Origin: Pseudozyma flocculosa PF-1
Taxonomy: Eukaryota > Basidiomycota > Ustilaginomycetes > Ustilaginales > Ustilaginaceae
DNA: 48,237 bases
Reading direction: 5' to 3'
Assembly: GCF_000417875.1 (NCBI RefSeq)
Contig: NW_006920892.1
Location: 452,820-501,056, forward strand
Of this stretch, positions 1 to 8,606 are shown one piece after another. The notes beneath the pieces are model-generated. The model was not told where the DNA came from, did no database searches, and worked only from the letters and a program-made list of their open reading frames with translations. Position 1 is the first letter of the stretch. Each line of letters opens with the position of its first letter. The position numbers and the translations under genes were made by a program.

Positions 1-1
1 G

Positions 2-340
2 GAGTTCCACGAGGTGACCGAGGCGCCCAAGGACGCCGCCAGGCGCGCCGTCGATGCCGACACGGACAAGGTGCAGCAGCACGACGCCCACGCCGCCAAG
101 GCCATCGAGGCCGCCCTGGCCAAGGACGACAAGCGCGACGCGGAAAAGAAGGCCAACGGCGGCGCCGCGTCCATCACGACCCAGGACGTCGACTCGACCG
201 ACACGTCGGCCACGGCCGTGCACGACGACGCCGGCGCCGGCGCCGGGTCCAAGATGAGCAAGACGGGCGGCTCGATCAAGAAGAAGACGTTTAGCATGGG
301 CTCCAAGCTCAAGGCCGTCGTCAGCCCCAACAAGGCGTAG
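2..340 (+). CDS. 3' end of an unrecognised protein gene (5' partial)
   Basis: An open frame runs in from the window edge (codons starting at base 2) and ends at TAG 338-340, giving about 112 residues of a C-terminus. There is no ATG before the edge, so the start lies upstream. The visible part is Ala/Asp/Lys-rich and hydrophilic, with a charged stretch in its first half (DAARRAVDADTDKVQQHDAH) that could be helical, then a Thr/Ser/Asp-rich linker. It ends in a basic, Ser-containing tail (SIKKKTFSMGSKLKAVVSPN). Such a tail could bind membrane or nucleic acid, but that is inference. Strong codon periodicity (G/C at third positions) supports real coding sequence. I do not recognise the family. 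Confidence 0.6.
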   Translation, partial: EFHEVTEAPKDAARRAVDADTDKVQQHDAHAAKAIEAALAKDDKRDAEKKANGGAASITTQDVDSTDTSATAVHDDAGAGAGSKMSKTGGSIKKKTFSMGSKLKAVVSPNKA

Positions 341-1360
341 CCCGAGTCGCCCGCCGTGTACGAACACCGCTCCGTTGCCCCCTCGCTCCGTATACCTGGC
401 TCCGCCCCCGCTTGCTACTGCCCTGTCCCGTGCTCTGCCGTCAACCCGTACCTCTCTGCTATCGTCTCTCGTCTTGCCTAGTAAGAAATGCAGTCAGTCG
501 TTTGACAACCCGTTGACTGGATCATCTGTGTGGGGCGCGTCGCTGTCCCTCGCGCTATCGGCACAGCTTGGAACGAAGGTGCACGTGGTGTGAATATGCA
601 CGGCAGACAGGGCAGATACTCCTTTTTCGACCTGCTTTCGGGAGGGTGCCGGCCTCGATTCGTGACGCCCGCGGGGGGTTCGAGACAGTTTTCGGGAGAC
701 CAGGGGGATTCGTAGAATGTGGCACTTTCTTTTCGGGATCCCTTCAGGTGAATCCGTGATGTGGCAAGTTGGCAATTCGTGACCTTTTAGCACTTCGTGA
801 GCTATTCGGGAGCTATTCGCTCTAGGAGCTGTCAGCAGAGGACTTCACCGTATCTTCAGTCAGTTCCCGAATGGCCTGCTTCATCACGAACTGCAGGGGT
901 CTCACGAACACTGGTTCCAAAAGACCTCGAATTGCAGGGTGTGCCTCCCAAAAGGTGATTGGCAGGAGTCCCGAATGGGTCAGGGATGGTCTCGAAACCG
1001 GCGCGGGGGGTCACGAATCGAGGGCGGCACCCTCCCGAAAGCAGGTCGAAAAAGGAGTATGTGTTGAGCTCGTGAGATGGTGCTGCAGTTGCTGCTCCCT
1101 CAGCTGGGCAGCAATCTTCAGCCAGGCGTGGCGAGAGGGTGGGCTCAGAGGGCGCGGAGCTGGGCGCGTCGCAGCCGAATAAAATCGGCAATTTTAAGGA
1201 GGATTCGAGGGCCGACCGACCGGATTGCGGGGACCGTTTCGACGCTCGGTGGCGCGGACCTCTTTGGGTCCTGGTGGTTGGTTTCCCATCCCGTCTCCCC
1301 CTCGCCCGCATCGCTGGACGAGCTTCAGTACCGCGCAGAGCCAGAGCCCTACCCTCACTC
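341..1360. other. Intergenic region with foldback element and HIT-gene promoter
   Basis: Contains the presumed 3' UTR of the partial gene (341 to about 600), the palindromic element at 616-1060, and the promoter and 5' UTR of the HIT gene. A GGCAATTTTAAGG stretch sits at 1187-1199, 162 bases before that gene's ATG. No convincing coding sequence on either strand. Confidence 0.7.
616..1060. mobile_element. MITE-like foldback element (imperfect palindrome)
   Basis: Bases 616-665 and the reverse complement of 1011-1060 match with one clear substitution over 50 bases; both arms begin ATACTCCTTTTTCGACCTGC. Weaker similarity continues inwards. The 7-mer TTCGTGA occurs three times in the left half (659, 776, 794), and its complement TCACGAA three times in the right half (884, 902, 1011), at nearly mirror-symmetric positions about base 840. 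This is the pattern of a non-autonomous DNA transposon with terminal and subterminal inverted repeats. No transposase is encoded. I saw no clear target-site duplication: the outer flanks differ (GGGCAG on the left, GTGTTG on the right). Confidence 0.55.
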
Positions 1361-2203
1361 ATGATCCCGAGATCGGCACTGAGACTGCGTCGTACTCTTT
1401 CCTTGGCATCGTCGTTGTCGTCGTCGTCGTCGTCGTCGATCTACGTTGCAAGCAGCTCGACGCCGAACCTCGCCCGCGCGCAGCAACACGCCGGCCGGTT
1501 CGGATCCCATCTTGCCTCTGCCGCTTTCGTCGACGGCTCGATCCATCCTCGCCCCCAGTCGCGCTGCATGACCACGATGTCGTCCCATCACACCGGCACC
1601 CACAGCAACACCGGCACCCATAGCAACACCGACACCAACACCAACACCAGCAACGACACGGTGCGCTTTTCGAGCTTCGACGTGACCTCGCAAGTCTTTT
1701 ACCGATCGTCGTGCGGTCAGATTGTCGGTCTGGTCAACCTGAAACCCATCGTACCGGGCCACGTCCTCGTGATCCCCACGGTACCCTACCACCGTCTGAA
1801 GGAGGTACCGCCGCACCTCGTCGGCCTCCTGTTTACGGCTGTGCAGCAAGTGGCCACCGCGCTCGAAGACGTCTTTGGCGCCGAGGCCGTGACGATCAGC
1901 GTGCAGGATGGCCAGGCCGCCGGCCAGACTGTCGCGCACCTCCACGTTCACGTCCTCCCGAGGCGCACGGGCGATTTCGTGGAAAACGACCGGGTGTACG
2001 AGCATCTCGAGGCGTGGGGGTTCGACCGGGGCCGAGGCGATGGCGACGGCGACGGCGATGGGGTCAAGACGGAGGATGGCCGCGGTGTAGACGCCGACGA
2101 GGTGCGCAAGCCGCGGACCCGAGCGCAGATGGAGAGCGAGGCGCGGTACCTCGCTGCCTTCTTTGCCGATGGCGTCTACGTGGCGCCGCGAGACCGAGAT
2201 TGA
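1361..2203 (+). CDS. FHIT-type histidine-triad hydrolase (dinucleoside polyphosphatase)
   Basis: Predicted 280-residue, single-exon protein. The triad HLHVHVLPR (H193, H195, H197), preceded by SVQDGQAAGQTV and by NLKPIVPGHVLVIP, matches the fragile-histidine-triad branch, which hydrolyses Ap3A/Ap4A. Fungal members are Hnt2 (budding yeast) and Aph1 (fission yeast). Residues 1-69 are extra: Arg/Ser/Ala-rich, almost without acidic residues, and readable as a mitochondrial targeting sequence. They contain a poly-Ser run encoded by a (TCG) repeat near 1411-1437. A second in-frame ATG at 1568 (M70, MTTMSSHH) would give a 211-residue protein starting close to the catalytic domain. A His/Thr/Asn-rich linker (76-99) follows, and an acidic Gly-Asp insert lies at 226-242. 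I chose 1361 because it is the first ATG in the open frame; which start is used in vivo is not visible. Confidence 0.88.
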   Translation: MIPRSALRLRRTLSLASSLSSSSSSSIYVASSSTPNLARAQQHAGRFGSHLASAAFVDGSIHPRPQSRCMTTMSSHHTGTHSNTGTHSNTDTNTNTSNDTVRFSSFDVTSQVFYRSSCGQIVGLVNLKPIVPGHVLVIPTVPYHRLKEVPPHLVGLLFTAVQQVATALEDVFGAEAVTISVQDGQAAGQTVAHLHVHVLPRRTGDFVENDRVYEHLEAWGFDRGRGDGDGDGDGVKTEDGRGVDADEVRKPRTRAQMESEARYLAAFFADGVYVAPRDRD

Positions 2204-3700
2204 GCTGCGCTGCCAGGTCAGGCCGTGCTCGACATGCAACGGACCTTGGGACGATCCACGACCGCCTGGTCGGCCTTCTACCGTGTTCGATGTGAGATGA
2301 CCACCATGGCTGTGCAACGTGTGCGTGCGAGCGATTACCGGTAGCGCGGATCACCACGTGCGGCAGCGCCACGATGATTCAGCCTCGAGCGACGTGGATG
2401 GACGAGGCGAGGCGGGAGGCCGGCAAGGAACGGGCTGTGGGCCTGTGGCGCCGGACAATTCCGACGCTCGACGGGGACCATCGACGCTTGCTTGCAGGCA
2501 GGCCCTGGGGATCACCGAGGGCAGCGACCGCCCGACCGATGGTGTGCAGCGCAGCGATGCTGCACCGTGCGCGCCAACAGCAGCGAAGACAGGCCTGGAT
2601 GTGCACGGGACATGCTGCTCCGTCGGGGTTCGACGACGCCCGATACAGTAGCGGGGAAGGGTCGTGGCCTCGGTGGCAAACAGTGTGACCGCCACAACGG
2701 GGCAACAGATGGATGTGGTACCGCTTTTCGCACTCAGAGGACGTATGTACCCCTGACGCCATAGGAATCATCCCCGGCCTTGCCTTGCTTGGCCTTTGCA
2801 TCGCCTCGCTCGCTCGCTCGCCTGCCTGCGCTTGGCGGATCGACAATCTAAGCCACCGATACGTCATCTGCGCCTCGATGGGACGTGGAATTCTATTTGC
2901 GGGCGAAGCCGGCATCCACCGGCCTGGCCGGTCGAGGCCAACGTGACCTGGCCGGGGCGACCCTCGATGGACTGCAGGCAGGCCCAGGGGTTGGCTGGGG
3001 CAGGGTCCTGGTCCCTGCTGGTCCCTAGCCTAGCCTGGTACCTTGCTTCGGCCGGCCGGCCGCGTACGTGCCATAGCCGCCCGACGCCGTACATCGGCTG
3101 GGCCTGTTCCTGTGTCCGGGATCTGGTTCATGCCCGCGGTTTAGCCGACGTCAGTCGCGGGAAAATGACATCACTCGCCTCGGCCATTTTCGACAGACAG
3201 CCGCGCCGAGGTCGCGAACCTACAGTCCCCCCGTCCGTCGAGGGTCGACGGGTGCCCGCGACCGCGGGCGAGCAACGACCACGACAAAGACGACGACGAA
3301 CAGGGTCTGGACCTGACTCTGTTCCACGCCGGCCGTGCGCTGGAATGGGAATGGCAGATGCGAGCGGGGAACGCTGGCTTGTGCGCCCCTTCGCCGCCGC
3401 CGCTCCGCTTTCACGCAGTGCGAGGTCACGCTCGGCCAGCTCAAACAGGCAATGGCACCCCCGTCCGATGTGGTATGCGATGACGACGACGTTGTGCCAG
3501 CTCAAGTCCCACGCTCAGGGGCTACATGCCGAGTTGCTCGGCGACCCGGCTCCGTATCAGCCGCGCTCCCAGCGGGCGCGCCCCAAAAAAGATATATATA
3601 CCCCCCTCCTCCTCGACCTCGTCCCGACGATATCCCTCATCCACACTGCACACACACACACACTACTCTTTACAAACCAACCAACGAACACTTAGACACA
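2204..3700. other. Intergenic region upstream of the CsbD/Hmp1-like gene
   Basis: About 1.5 kb of GC-rich spacer. Open frames here are short or low-complexity with no recognisable domain. The last 110 bases hold a TATA box (3592-3600), a pyrimidine-rich stretch, a (CA)n run (about 3648-3663) and the likely 5' UTR of the next gene. Confidence 0.65.
3592..3600 (+). promoter_or_regulatory. TATA box of the Hmp1-like gene
   Basis: ATATATATA preceded by an A6 run, 100 bases before the ATG at 3701 and followed by a CT-rich stretch and a CA repeat. Position and sequence fit a fungal TATA element in an otherwise GC-rich spacer. Confidence 0.65.
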
Positions 3701-4307
3701 ATGGCTGAACCCTCCAAGGCTAACGGGTATGTGCTTTTGTTACGCTTGGCGCGGCCGCGTTGCACTTCGACGCGATTTCGCTGACCCGGACCATCCATAC
3801 CCTCGACCTCCCCTATGTCCACAGCAACTACAACAGCGTTGCGGGCACCGTCAAGGAGACGATTGGCAATCTGACGGGTTCCACGGACTGGCAGGCCACA
3901 GGCAAGGAACAGCATGCCAAGGGCGAGTCAGAGATCAAGGCGGCAGAGGCAAAAGGGTACGCAGAGGGTCTCGGAGACCAGATTTCTGGCAAGAAAGACA
4001 ACATCGTCGGTGCCGTAACTGGAAACGTGAGCATTTTCACATGTTTTGCACGCATTCTCGCTCGATAAGCCCCGAAAACTGACCTCGAATCTCTCCCGGC
4101 TCACCTTCACATTGGACACCTCGACGCGCTACAGGACTCGAAGCAGGCCGCCGGCAAGGCGCAGGAGGAGAAGGGCAAGGCCCAGAAGGAGGTGAGTCCT
4201 TTCCGCCGGTCCATTCCACTTTCGCAGCTTGTCGAGATCATCCGCTTACGCTTTGCCTTCCATCATTTCGACTTTGCCTGCTTCTCACGCCGCAGATCAA
4301 CAGCTAA
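3701..4307 (+). CDS. hmp1: CsbD-family protein resembling Ustilago Hmp1 (mismatch/cruciform DNA-binding)
   Basis: Four exons: 3701-3726, 3825-4026, 4135-4191 and 4296-4307. All three introns are GT...AG (donors GTATGT, GTGAGC, GTGAGT) and the joins keep frame, giving 98 residues. The protein begins MAEPSKANGNYNSVAGTVKE, has the CsbD-like repeat G-x-V-K-E-x-I-G-N followed by a second Gly/Ala/Lys-rich repeat (GKEQHAKGESEIKAAEAKGY), and ends in a highly charged helix. Length and opening residues match what I recall of Ustilago maydis Hmp1, described as recognising mismatched base pairs and cruciform DNA. CsbD proteins are stress-associated in bacteria. The last exon contributes only Ile-Asn-Ser-stop, so it is easily missed by gene callers. 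A TATA box lies 100 bases upstream. The fold assignment is firm; DNA binding is by analogy. Confidence 0.85.
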
Positions 4308-4675
4308 ACGCGTCCGATGCTGTTCTCGCTCGCGTGTCCCTTTACCTGATATCGCGCATTCCGTCAATGAAAGCTTGTTCGTGACATGGACGCACGACAT
4401 TGCCTGTGCATCGGCTCGAACTGCTCGTGTTCGGATGACGCATCGGGGCTTTCGAAAAGCCAACAGCTCGGTCGATGTCTATCTGCCACGATGATTTCGT
4501 CGACGCGCCTGTAAATTGCCGCCGCGACAGGAAGCTCTCGTACTGCCTCATTCCGCCTCGTACCCCCTCGGGCCGCTCTCCAGGCTACTTATCCAATGCG
4601 TAGAAGCAAGCACAGCCAGTTCTATGAACCACCTGCAGCGAGCGCCTCGTAGAGAGTCGCTGGACGAAAAGGTCC
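4308..4675. other. Spacer after the Hmp1-like gene
   Basis: Presumed 3' UTR and spacer of about 370 bases. No domain-bearing frame or obvious element seen. Confidence 0.5.
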
Positions 4676-5122
4676 ATGCAGGCTGGGAGCGGCATCGAGA
4701 ATCGGACCACGCCACCGGAGCGCGACAACTTTTGTCATGGCCGCATGTACTGCTACGGCCGGTACCCTCACCCAGACATTGATGTTCTCAGAGTGTCGGC
4801 AACCTCATCCTCGCCCATGCGCAACCAGGGCTATCACGACCGCTACGATAACCTGCGTGCGCGACACTGGCGCATCGGCTGCCCCGGCTCGGGCCGGCAC
4901 TACTTCCGGCTGCCGACACACCGCAGATCCGAGAGCACGCCGCCGACACTCAAGTGGTCGCAATGGCCCAGCGAGGCGCTCAGCGGGCGGTATGGGCCCA
5001 AGACGCCGAATCCCAAGCCCAAAACACATCTGACATGGGTCGCGAGGTACACCAAGAGGCCGACCACCATGCGTTGCGTGGATCCGATGACGAGCGTGGA
5101 TGCAGCTTCGAGTCGCGCTTAA
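4676..5122 (+). CDS. Doubtful orphan ORF, Arg/Tyr/His/Trp-rich
   Basis: An ATG-initiated frame of 148 residues with coding-like third-position bias (mostly G/C) and an unusual composition rich in Arg, Tyr, His, Pro and Trp, for example GRHYFRLPTHRRSEST and RARHWRIGCPGSGRHY. No signal peptide, membrane segment or known domain is visible. A possible 3' splice site (GATGTTCTCAG, about 4782-4792) lies inside the frame, so the real exon may start later. The stop is TAA 5120-5122, just before the sequence becomes less GC-rich. It could be a lineage-specific gene, a decayed gene fragment or chance; I do not recognise it. Confidence 0.3.
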   Translation: MQAGSGIENRTTPPERDNFCHGRMYCYGRYPHPDIDVLRVSATSSSPMRNQGYHDRYDNLRARHWRIGCPGSGRHYFRLPTHRRSESTPPTLKWSQWPSEALSGRYGPKTPNPKPKTHLTWVARYTKRPTTMRCVDPMTSVDAASSRA

Positions 5123-5388
5123 TTGCACTCGAATGAAATTGACACTGAGGATGAGAACATAGCGTATGATACCCACCTGTTCTACATCGTCCCGTCCGCT
5201 CCATCAGAGGCTAGGGAATGCCGAATTCGAGCGAAGACGAGAGATGGGCGGTCGACCTGCCCGGCTCGCTCCAGCTCCTCGAACACCGCGACGATCCTCG
5301 ACAGCATCTCGAGGGTGGCACGGGTCGGATTGCGCGCCTCGTTGAAGAGCTGCCTTGGACAACCCTCTTTCATCCCTTCGCTCTTCTC

Positions 5389-5391
<3 letters not shown>

Positions 5392-5419
<28 letters not shown>
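5392..5419. repeat. (TC)n microsatellite
   Basis: Uninterrupted TC dinucleotide run of about 28 bases at the edge of the CpG-poor island. Confidence 0.95.
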
Positions 5420-5423
<4 letters not shown>

Positions 5424-5460
5424 ACCTGGGCTACAAGATTGCAATTGATGTACGCTAGAT

Positions 5461-6420
5461 TTGCTTAGTTAGCTGTCAAATGGATTGGCCTGTATGTATG
5501 TGGTGGTGGAGCAGAATCAGGGCTTTGTATTGCTTGTCTCATAGAGGGCATTGATTTGAGCAGGCTCGAGTGCATGTGGCAGCCAAAGTCATGCTGGCAT
5601 GCTTATTTGGCCAAGCAGAGCTTGGCTGGGCCCATCAACACCATTAGTTCAACTCCTTTGACTCAGCAAAGTCATTGCAGCAGACATTGTGCTTGCTGCA
5701 TCATATGCAGGAGTGCCATTTGGCTTGGCAGTCACCTTCCCAGGCATCGCACTGCGTTGGGTGGGGCAGCGAGCCCTTCTGATGGACTTGCTGCCAGTGC
5801 AGAATCGTGGCATAGAACTCACGAAGATCCTTGATACAGCTGCGGGAGGATGTTGTCAAGGAGAGACGTCAGCGAACCTGAAGCGAGCCCATCTGCTTAC
5901 AGTCAGGTAATGGAGCATGACTCATCGGTCGTTTCTTGCTTGCCAGTCTTGAGAGGCGGCTCCATCGCAGATGTCCCTTGCTCTTTCAAAGGCCTCAGCC
6001 ACCTGTCCTTCCTCTAGCATGCTGAACTGAAGGAGCTTGACCCTTGTGACAAGGCAGCAGTTGCAGTGCTGCAGTCTTGAAGTGTGCTCTGTCCACATGC
6101 CTGCCACAAGCATGATGTTGGCACAGCCTGCATCAAGGCAGCTGTTCCGAGGTCTCTGTTTCAAACCTGCATGGTGTTCCTTCTTTCTGCTGCAACAACT
6201 GCTGCTTGAGCAGCTACTTGCACTCCAAGCAGTCGATGATCAGTCAGTTGATCTTCCTCAGAGCTGTACATGAATGAGCTTGAAAAAGGGCAAGGTGATG
6301 ATGCCGCGCTGATGCACTGCTGCAGTCAGGCTGCTGCATCACCCTGTTGAAGCTTGATGTTGAAGGGACCGGATTGCTGGCAACTTTGGCGCGGCTGCAG
6401 CTCTCGTGGTCCCAATCTCA
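5461..6420. repeat. CpG-depleted, lower-GC degenerate island (possible decayed repeat)
   Basis: By hand I count 22 CpG in 960 bases, whereas neighbouring coding lines carry roughly 6-10 CpG per 60 bases. CA, TG, GCA, TGC, CAG and CTG words are abundant, as expected when CpG has decayed to TpG/CpA. Reading frames are short and interrupted in all phases; the longest minus-strand fragment lies at about 5922-6164. The pattern fits an old insertion that was cytosine-methylated or hit by a RIP-like process, or DNA of different origin. I could not recognise transposase, integrase or reverse-transcriptase motifs. Confidence 0.5.
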
Positions 6421-6998
6421 ATGGCCGGTCTTGTCAACTCATCCATCGATCAACTTGTGACAGTCCGCCTCGTCTGATGGTCAGAGCAAAGCGATCCTCG
6501 CCACATCGGCTGTGATTCGACACCACCAAACGGGGGGCCGCCGTTTCGGCCTACCACTTCCTCCGTGCTGCCGCTCTCGAGTGGGGCACCGGTGGCACAC
6601 TCTCGCTGTGGGTGAGGTGAAAGCACACACTCTAATGCTGCTACTGCTACAATGTCGGAAAGGAGGGAAACGAGCTATGTACAATCCAAAGCGCTCGTCG
6701 AGCCTTGCGCTGCGACGTGGCGAAGACGGGGGCCAAAGGCCGAGGAAATCCGTAAACAGGAGGAGTGGACGGTGTCAGCTAGAACAGAAAGAGAGGCAGA
6801 GAGATGGGCCGAGGGCGAGGGCGAGGTTCCGAAGAAGAACGTGAGTGATCCCGCACGGAATGTCCGAAAAGAGGGCTACGGCTAGTGACGGCGGATGGGG
6901 CGCCTGGCGAGGCATGCGAGCAGTGGAGCAGAAAGCGTGACGAGTCTATCGAGAGAGGAACGAGGGGCACGGGCAAGGGCCAGAGCCGGAGCCGGCGG

Positions 6999-8606
6999 TC
7001 ATGCGACGACGAGCGCGCTGGCGACGAGCGCCAGGACGAGCAGTGCGGCGCGGCTGGGCGCGGCGATTCCCGCAAGGGCGCCGTTGTCGGCGTCGGTGGG
7101 CGAGTCTGTGGCGGTGACGCCGTTGCTGGGCGGAGCGGCGGCGTCGGTGCCGTCGTCGTTGTAGCGCTGGAGGAAGAGAGAGTAGACGCCCGGGTCGGAC
7201 GTGATGATCTTCCAGTCCTCGTGTCCCGTCTTTGCGATCCAGTAGACGCTGCTCTTGGCGGGGAGGGTGCCGTTGCCCGGCGCGCCGGCGAGGTACGGCA
7301 CGACGCGCTCGGTCCAGTAGACCATCTTGGAGACGTGGTGGGAGCCCTGGGTGTTCGAGGGGCAGTCGTCGGAGCCGGGCATCTTGTCGCGCACGCCGCA
7401 GAGGTAGACGAGGTCGCGGCCCATGAAGCGCTCGACGATGGCGTCGGGCGACGCGGTGCGGCTCGTGACGAAGGGCGGCAGCTCGCCCTCGAGGCCGTAC
7501 TTGTAGTCGTTGTACGTGTTCCTGCACGCCTTTTTGGGCTTGAGCGGGCGGGTGTCGTTAAAGTAGACAAACGAGTTGGGGCTGCTGACCCAGAACGTGG
7601 TGCGCGCGTCGTCGGACGTGTCCGGGCGGAAGGCGGCGTAGCGCTGGACCAGCTGGCCGCCAAGGCTGAAGCCGGCCAGCACGACGCGGTTGAGGGCCGG
7701 GAAGCGCGACTCGTCGAGAAAGTAGGCGAGCAGCTCGTCGAGCGCCTCGAACGCGCCGATGGCGCCGTTGCCGAGCGGGTTGAGGGCGGGTGAGCCGTCG
7801 CCCCAGCTGGTGCCGTCAAAGATCATGGCCTGCGAGGCGCTAAAGTACTCGGTCGTGTCGCTGACGATGATGGCGCGCGGGTCCGGGGGCAGCAGCACCT
7901 CGGTGCGGTTGGCGGGCGATGGTGCCGGGCCCGGTCCCGGCGAAGACGCGTGCGAGTGGCCCGCAGGCGGCGATGCTGCCGCAGAGAGGAGGGGCTCGGC
8001 GGGAGGGGCCGCGGAGCGCGGTGCGAGGCTGATGTTGGATGCCGACCGGGTCGCCTTGGCGGCGGCGTTGGCGTTGCGCGCGGGCGATGTGGCGGCGGCG
8101 GTGGGCAGGAGATCGGTAACGCTGCCGCTGGCCGGCGCCGGCGGCGGCGCCTCTTCCTTGAGGCGGGGTTGGGCGATGAAGGGGTAGGCGCCCAGGTCGA
8201 TCTTTTCGAAAAACTCGGGGGCGACGACGAGGACCTCTTCGCGCTTGACGGTGCCGCCCTGGGCGGCCCTCTTGGCGGCGAGGTCGGCGTAGAGCCACTG
8301 GTTCCAGGCGTCGCGGCTGTCGCCGTGCACCTGGATGACGACGCGCTTGATCTTCTGCGGGTCGTAGTCGGCGTCGATGTAGTGGAGCAGCGTGGCGTTC
8401 TCGCCGACGACGACGGTCTTGTTGTCGATGCGCGCGCCCGCGACGGTGGGAAGGGCGGTCCAGCCGTAGCCGGAGCTGCCGGTGCTCGAAATGGCCGGGT
8501 TGACGGCGCTGCCGTCGGTGTCGACGTCCTGCTCGAGCGCCCGAGCCTGGAGCGCCAAGAGGCAGGCGAGGCAGGCAAGCCAGGCGCAGGCCAGGCGGAA
8601 CGTCAT
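6999..8606 (-). CDS. Secreted, probably GPI-anchored alpha/beta-hydrolase
   Basis: Single-exon, 535-residue protein. Start ATG is at 8604-8606; the frame stays open upstream but holds no earlier ATG. Residues 1-24 form a signal peptide (Leu/Ala/Cys-rich core ending LQARA). The nucleophile elbow is GFSLGGQ (S314), the candidate catalytic His is in KTGHEDWK (H462), and an acid may be D407 in GVRDKMPG. HGDSRDAWNQWLY (94-106) fits the oxyanion-side loop. Several N-glycosylation sequons are present (for example NAT at 70-72 and NGT at 445-447). The C-terminus has a short polar stretch (DADNGA) and a hydrophobic tail with no charged residue after R519, the usual GPI-anchor signal. Residues about 150-235 are a Pro/Ala/Ser-rich insertion, probably a surface loop. 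It should act at the cell surface or wall; the substrate is unknown. Confidence 0.8.
   Translation of the reverse strand: MTFRLACAWLACLACLLALQARALEQDVDTDGSAVNPAISSTGSSGYGWTALPTVAGARIDNKTVVVGENATLLHYIDADYDPQKIKRVVIQVHGDSRDAWNQWLYADLAAKRAAQGGTVKREEVLVVAPEFFEKIDLGAYPFIAQPRLKEEAPPPAPASGSVTDLLPTAAATSPARNANAAAKATRSASNISLAPRSAAPPAEPLLSAAASPPAGHSHASSPGPGPAPSPANRTEVLLPPDPRAIIVSDTTEYFSASQAMIFDGTSWGDGSPALNPLGNGAIGAFEALDELLAYFLDESRFPALNRVVLAGFSLGGQLVQRYAAFRPDTSDDARTTFWVSSPNSFVYFNDTRPLKPKKACRNTYNDYKYGLEGELPPFVTSRTASPDAIVERFMGRDLVYLCGVRDKMPGSDDCPSNTQGSHHVSKMVYWTERVVPYLAGAPGNGTLPAKSSVYWIAKTGHEDWKIITSDPGVYSLFLQRYNDDGTDAAAPPSNGVTATDSPTDADNGALAGIAAPSRAALLVLALVASALVVA

Larger units (their letters stand above)
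5123..6998. other. Gene-free stretch including a CpG-poor island
   Basis: No intact gene on either strand. It contains a (TC)n microsatellite (5392-5419), then a roughly 1-kb block (5461-6420) with distinctly lower GC and very few CpG dinucleotides. A GC-rich segment follows up to the 3' end of the hydrolase gene. Frames inside the block are interrupted by stops. Confidence 0.65.

Noticed and set aside
677..686. GGTTCGAGAC, resembling a tRNA B box (possible tRNA or SINE)
   Set aside because: No A box at the right distance and no cloverleaf; it lies in the arm of the palindromic element.
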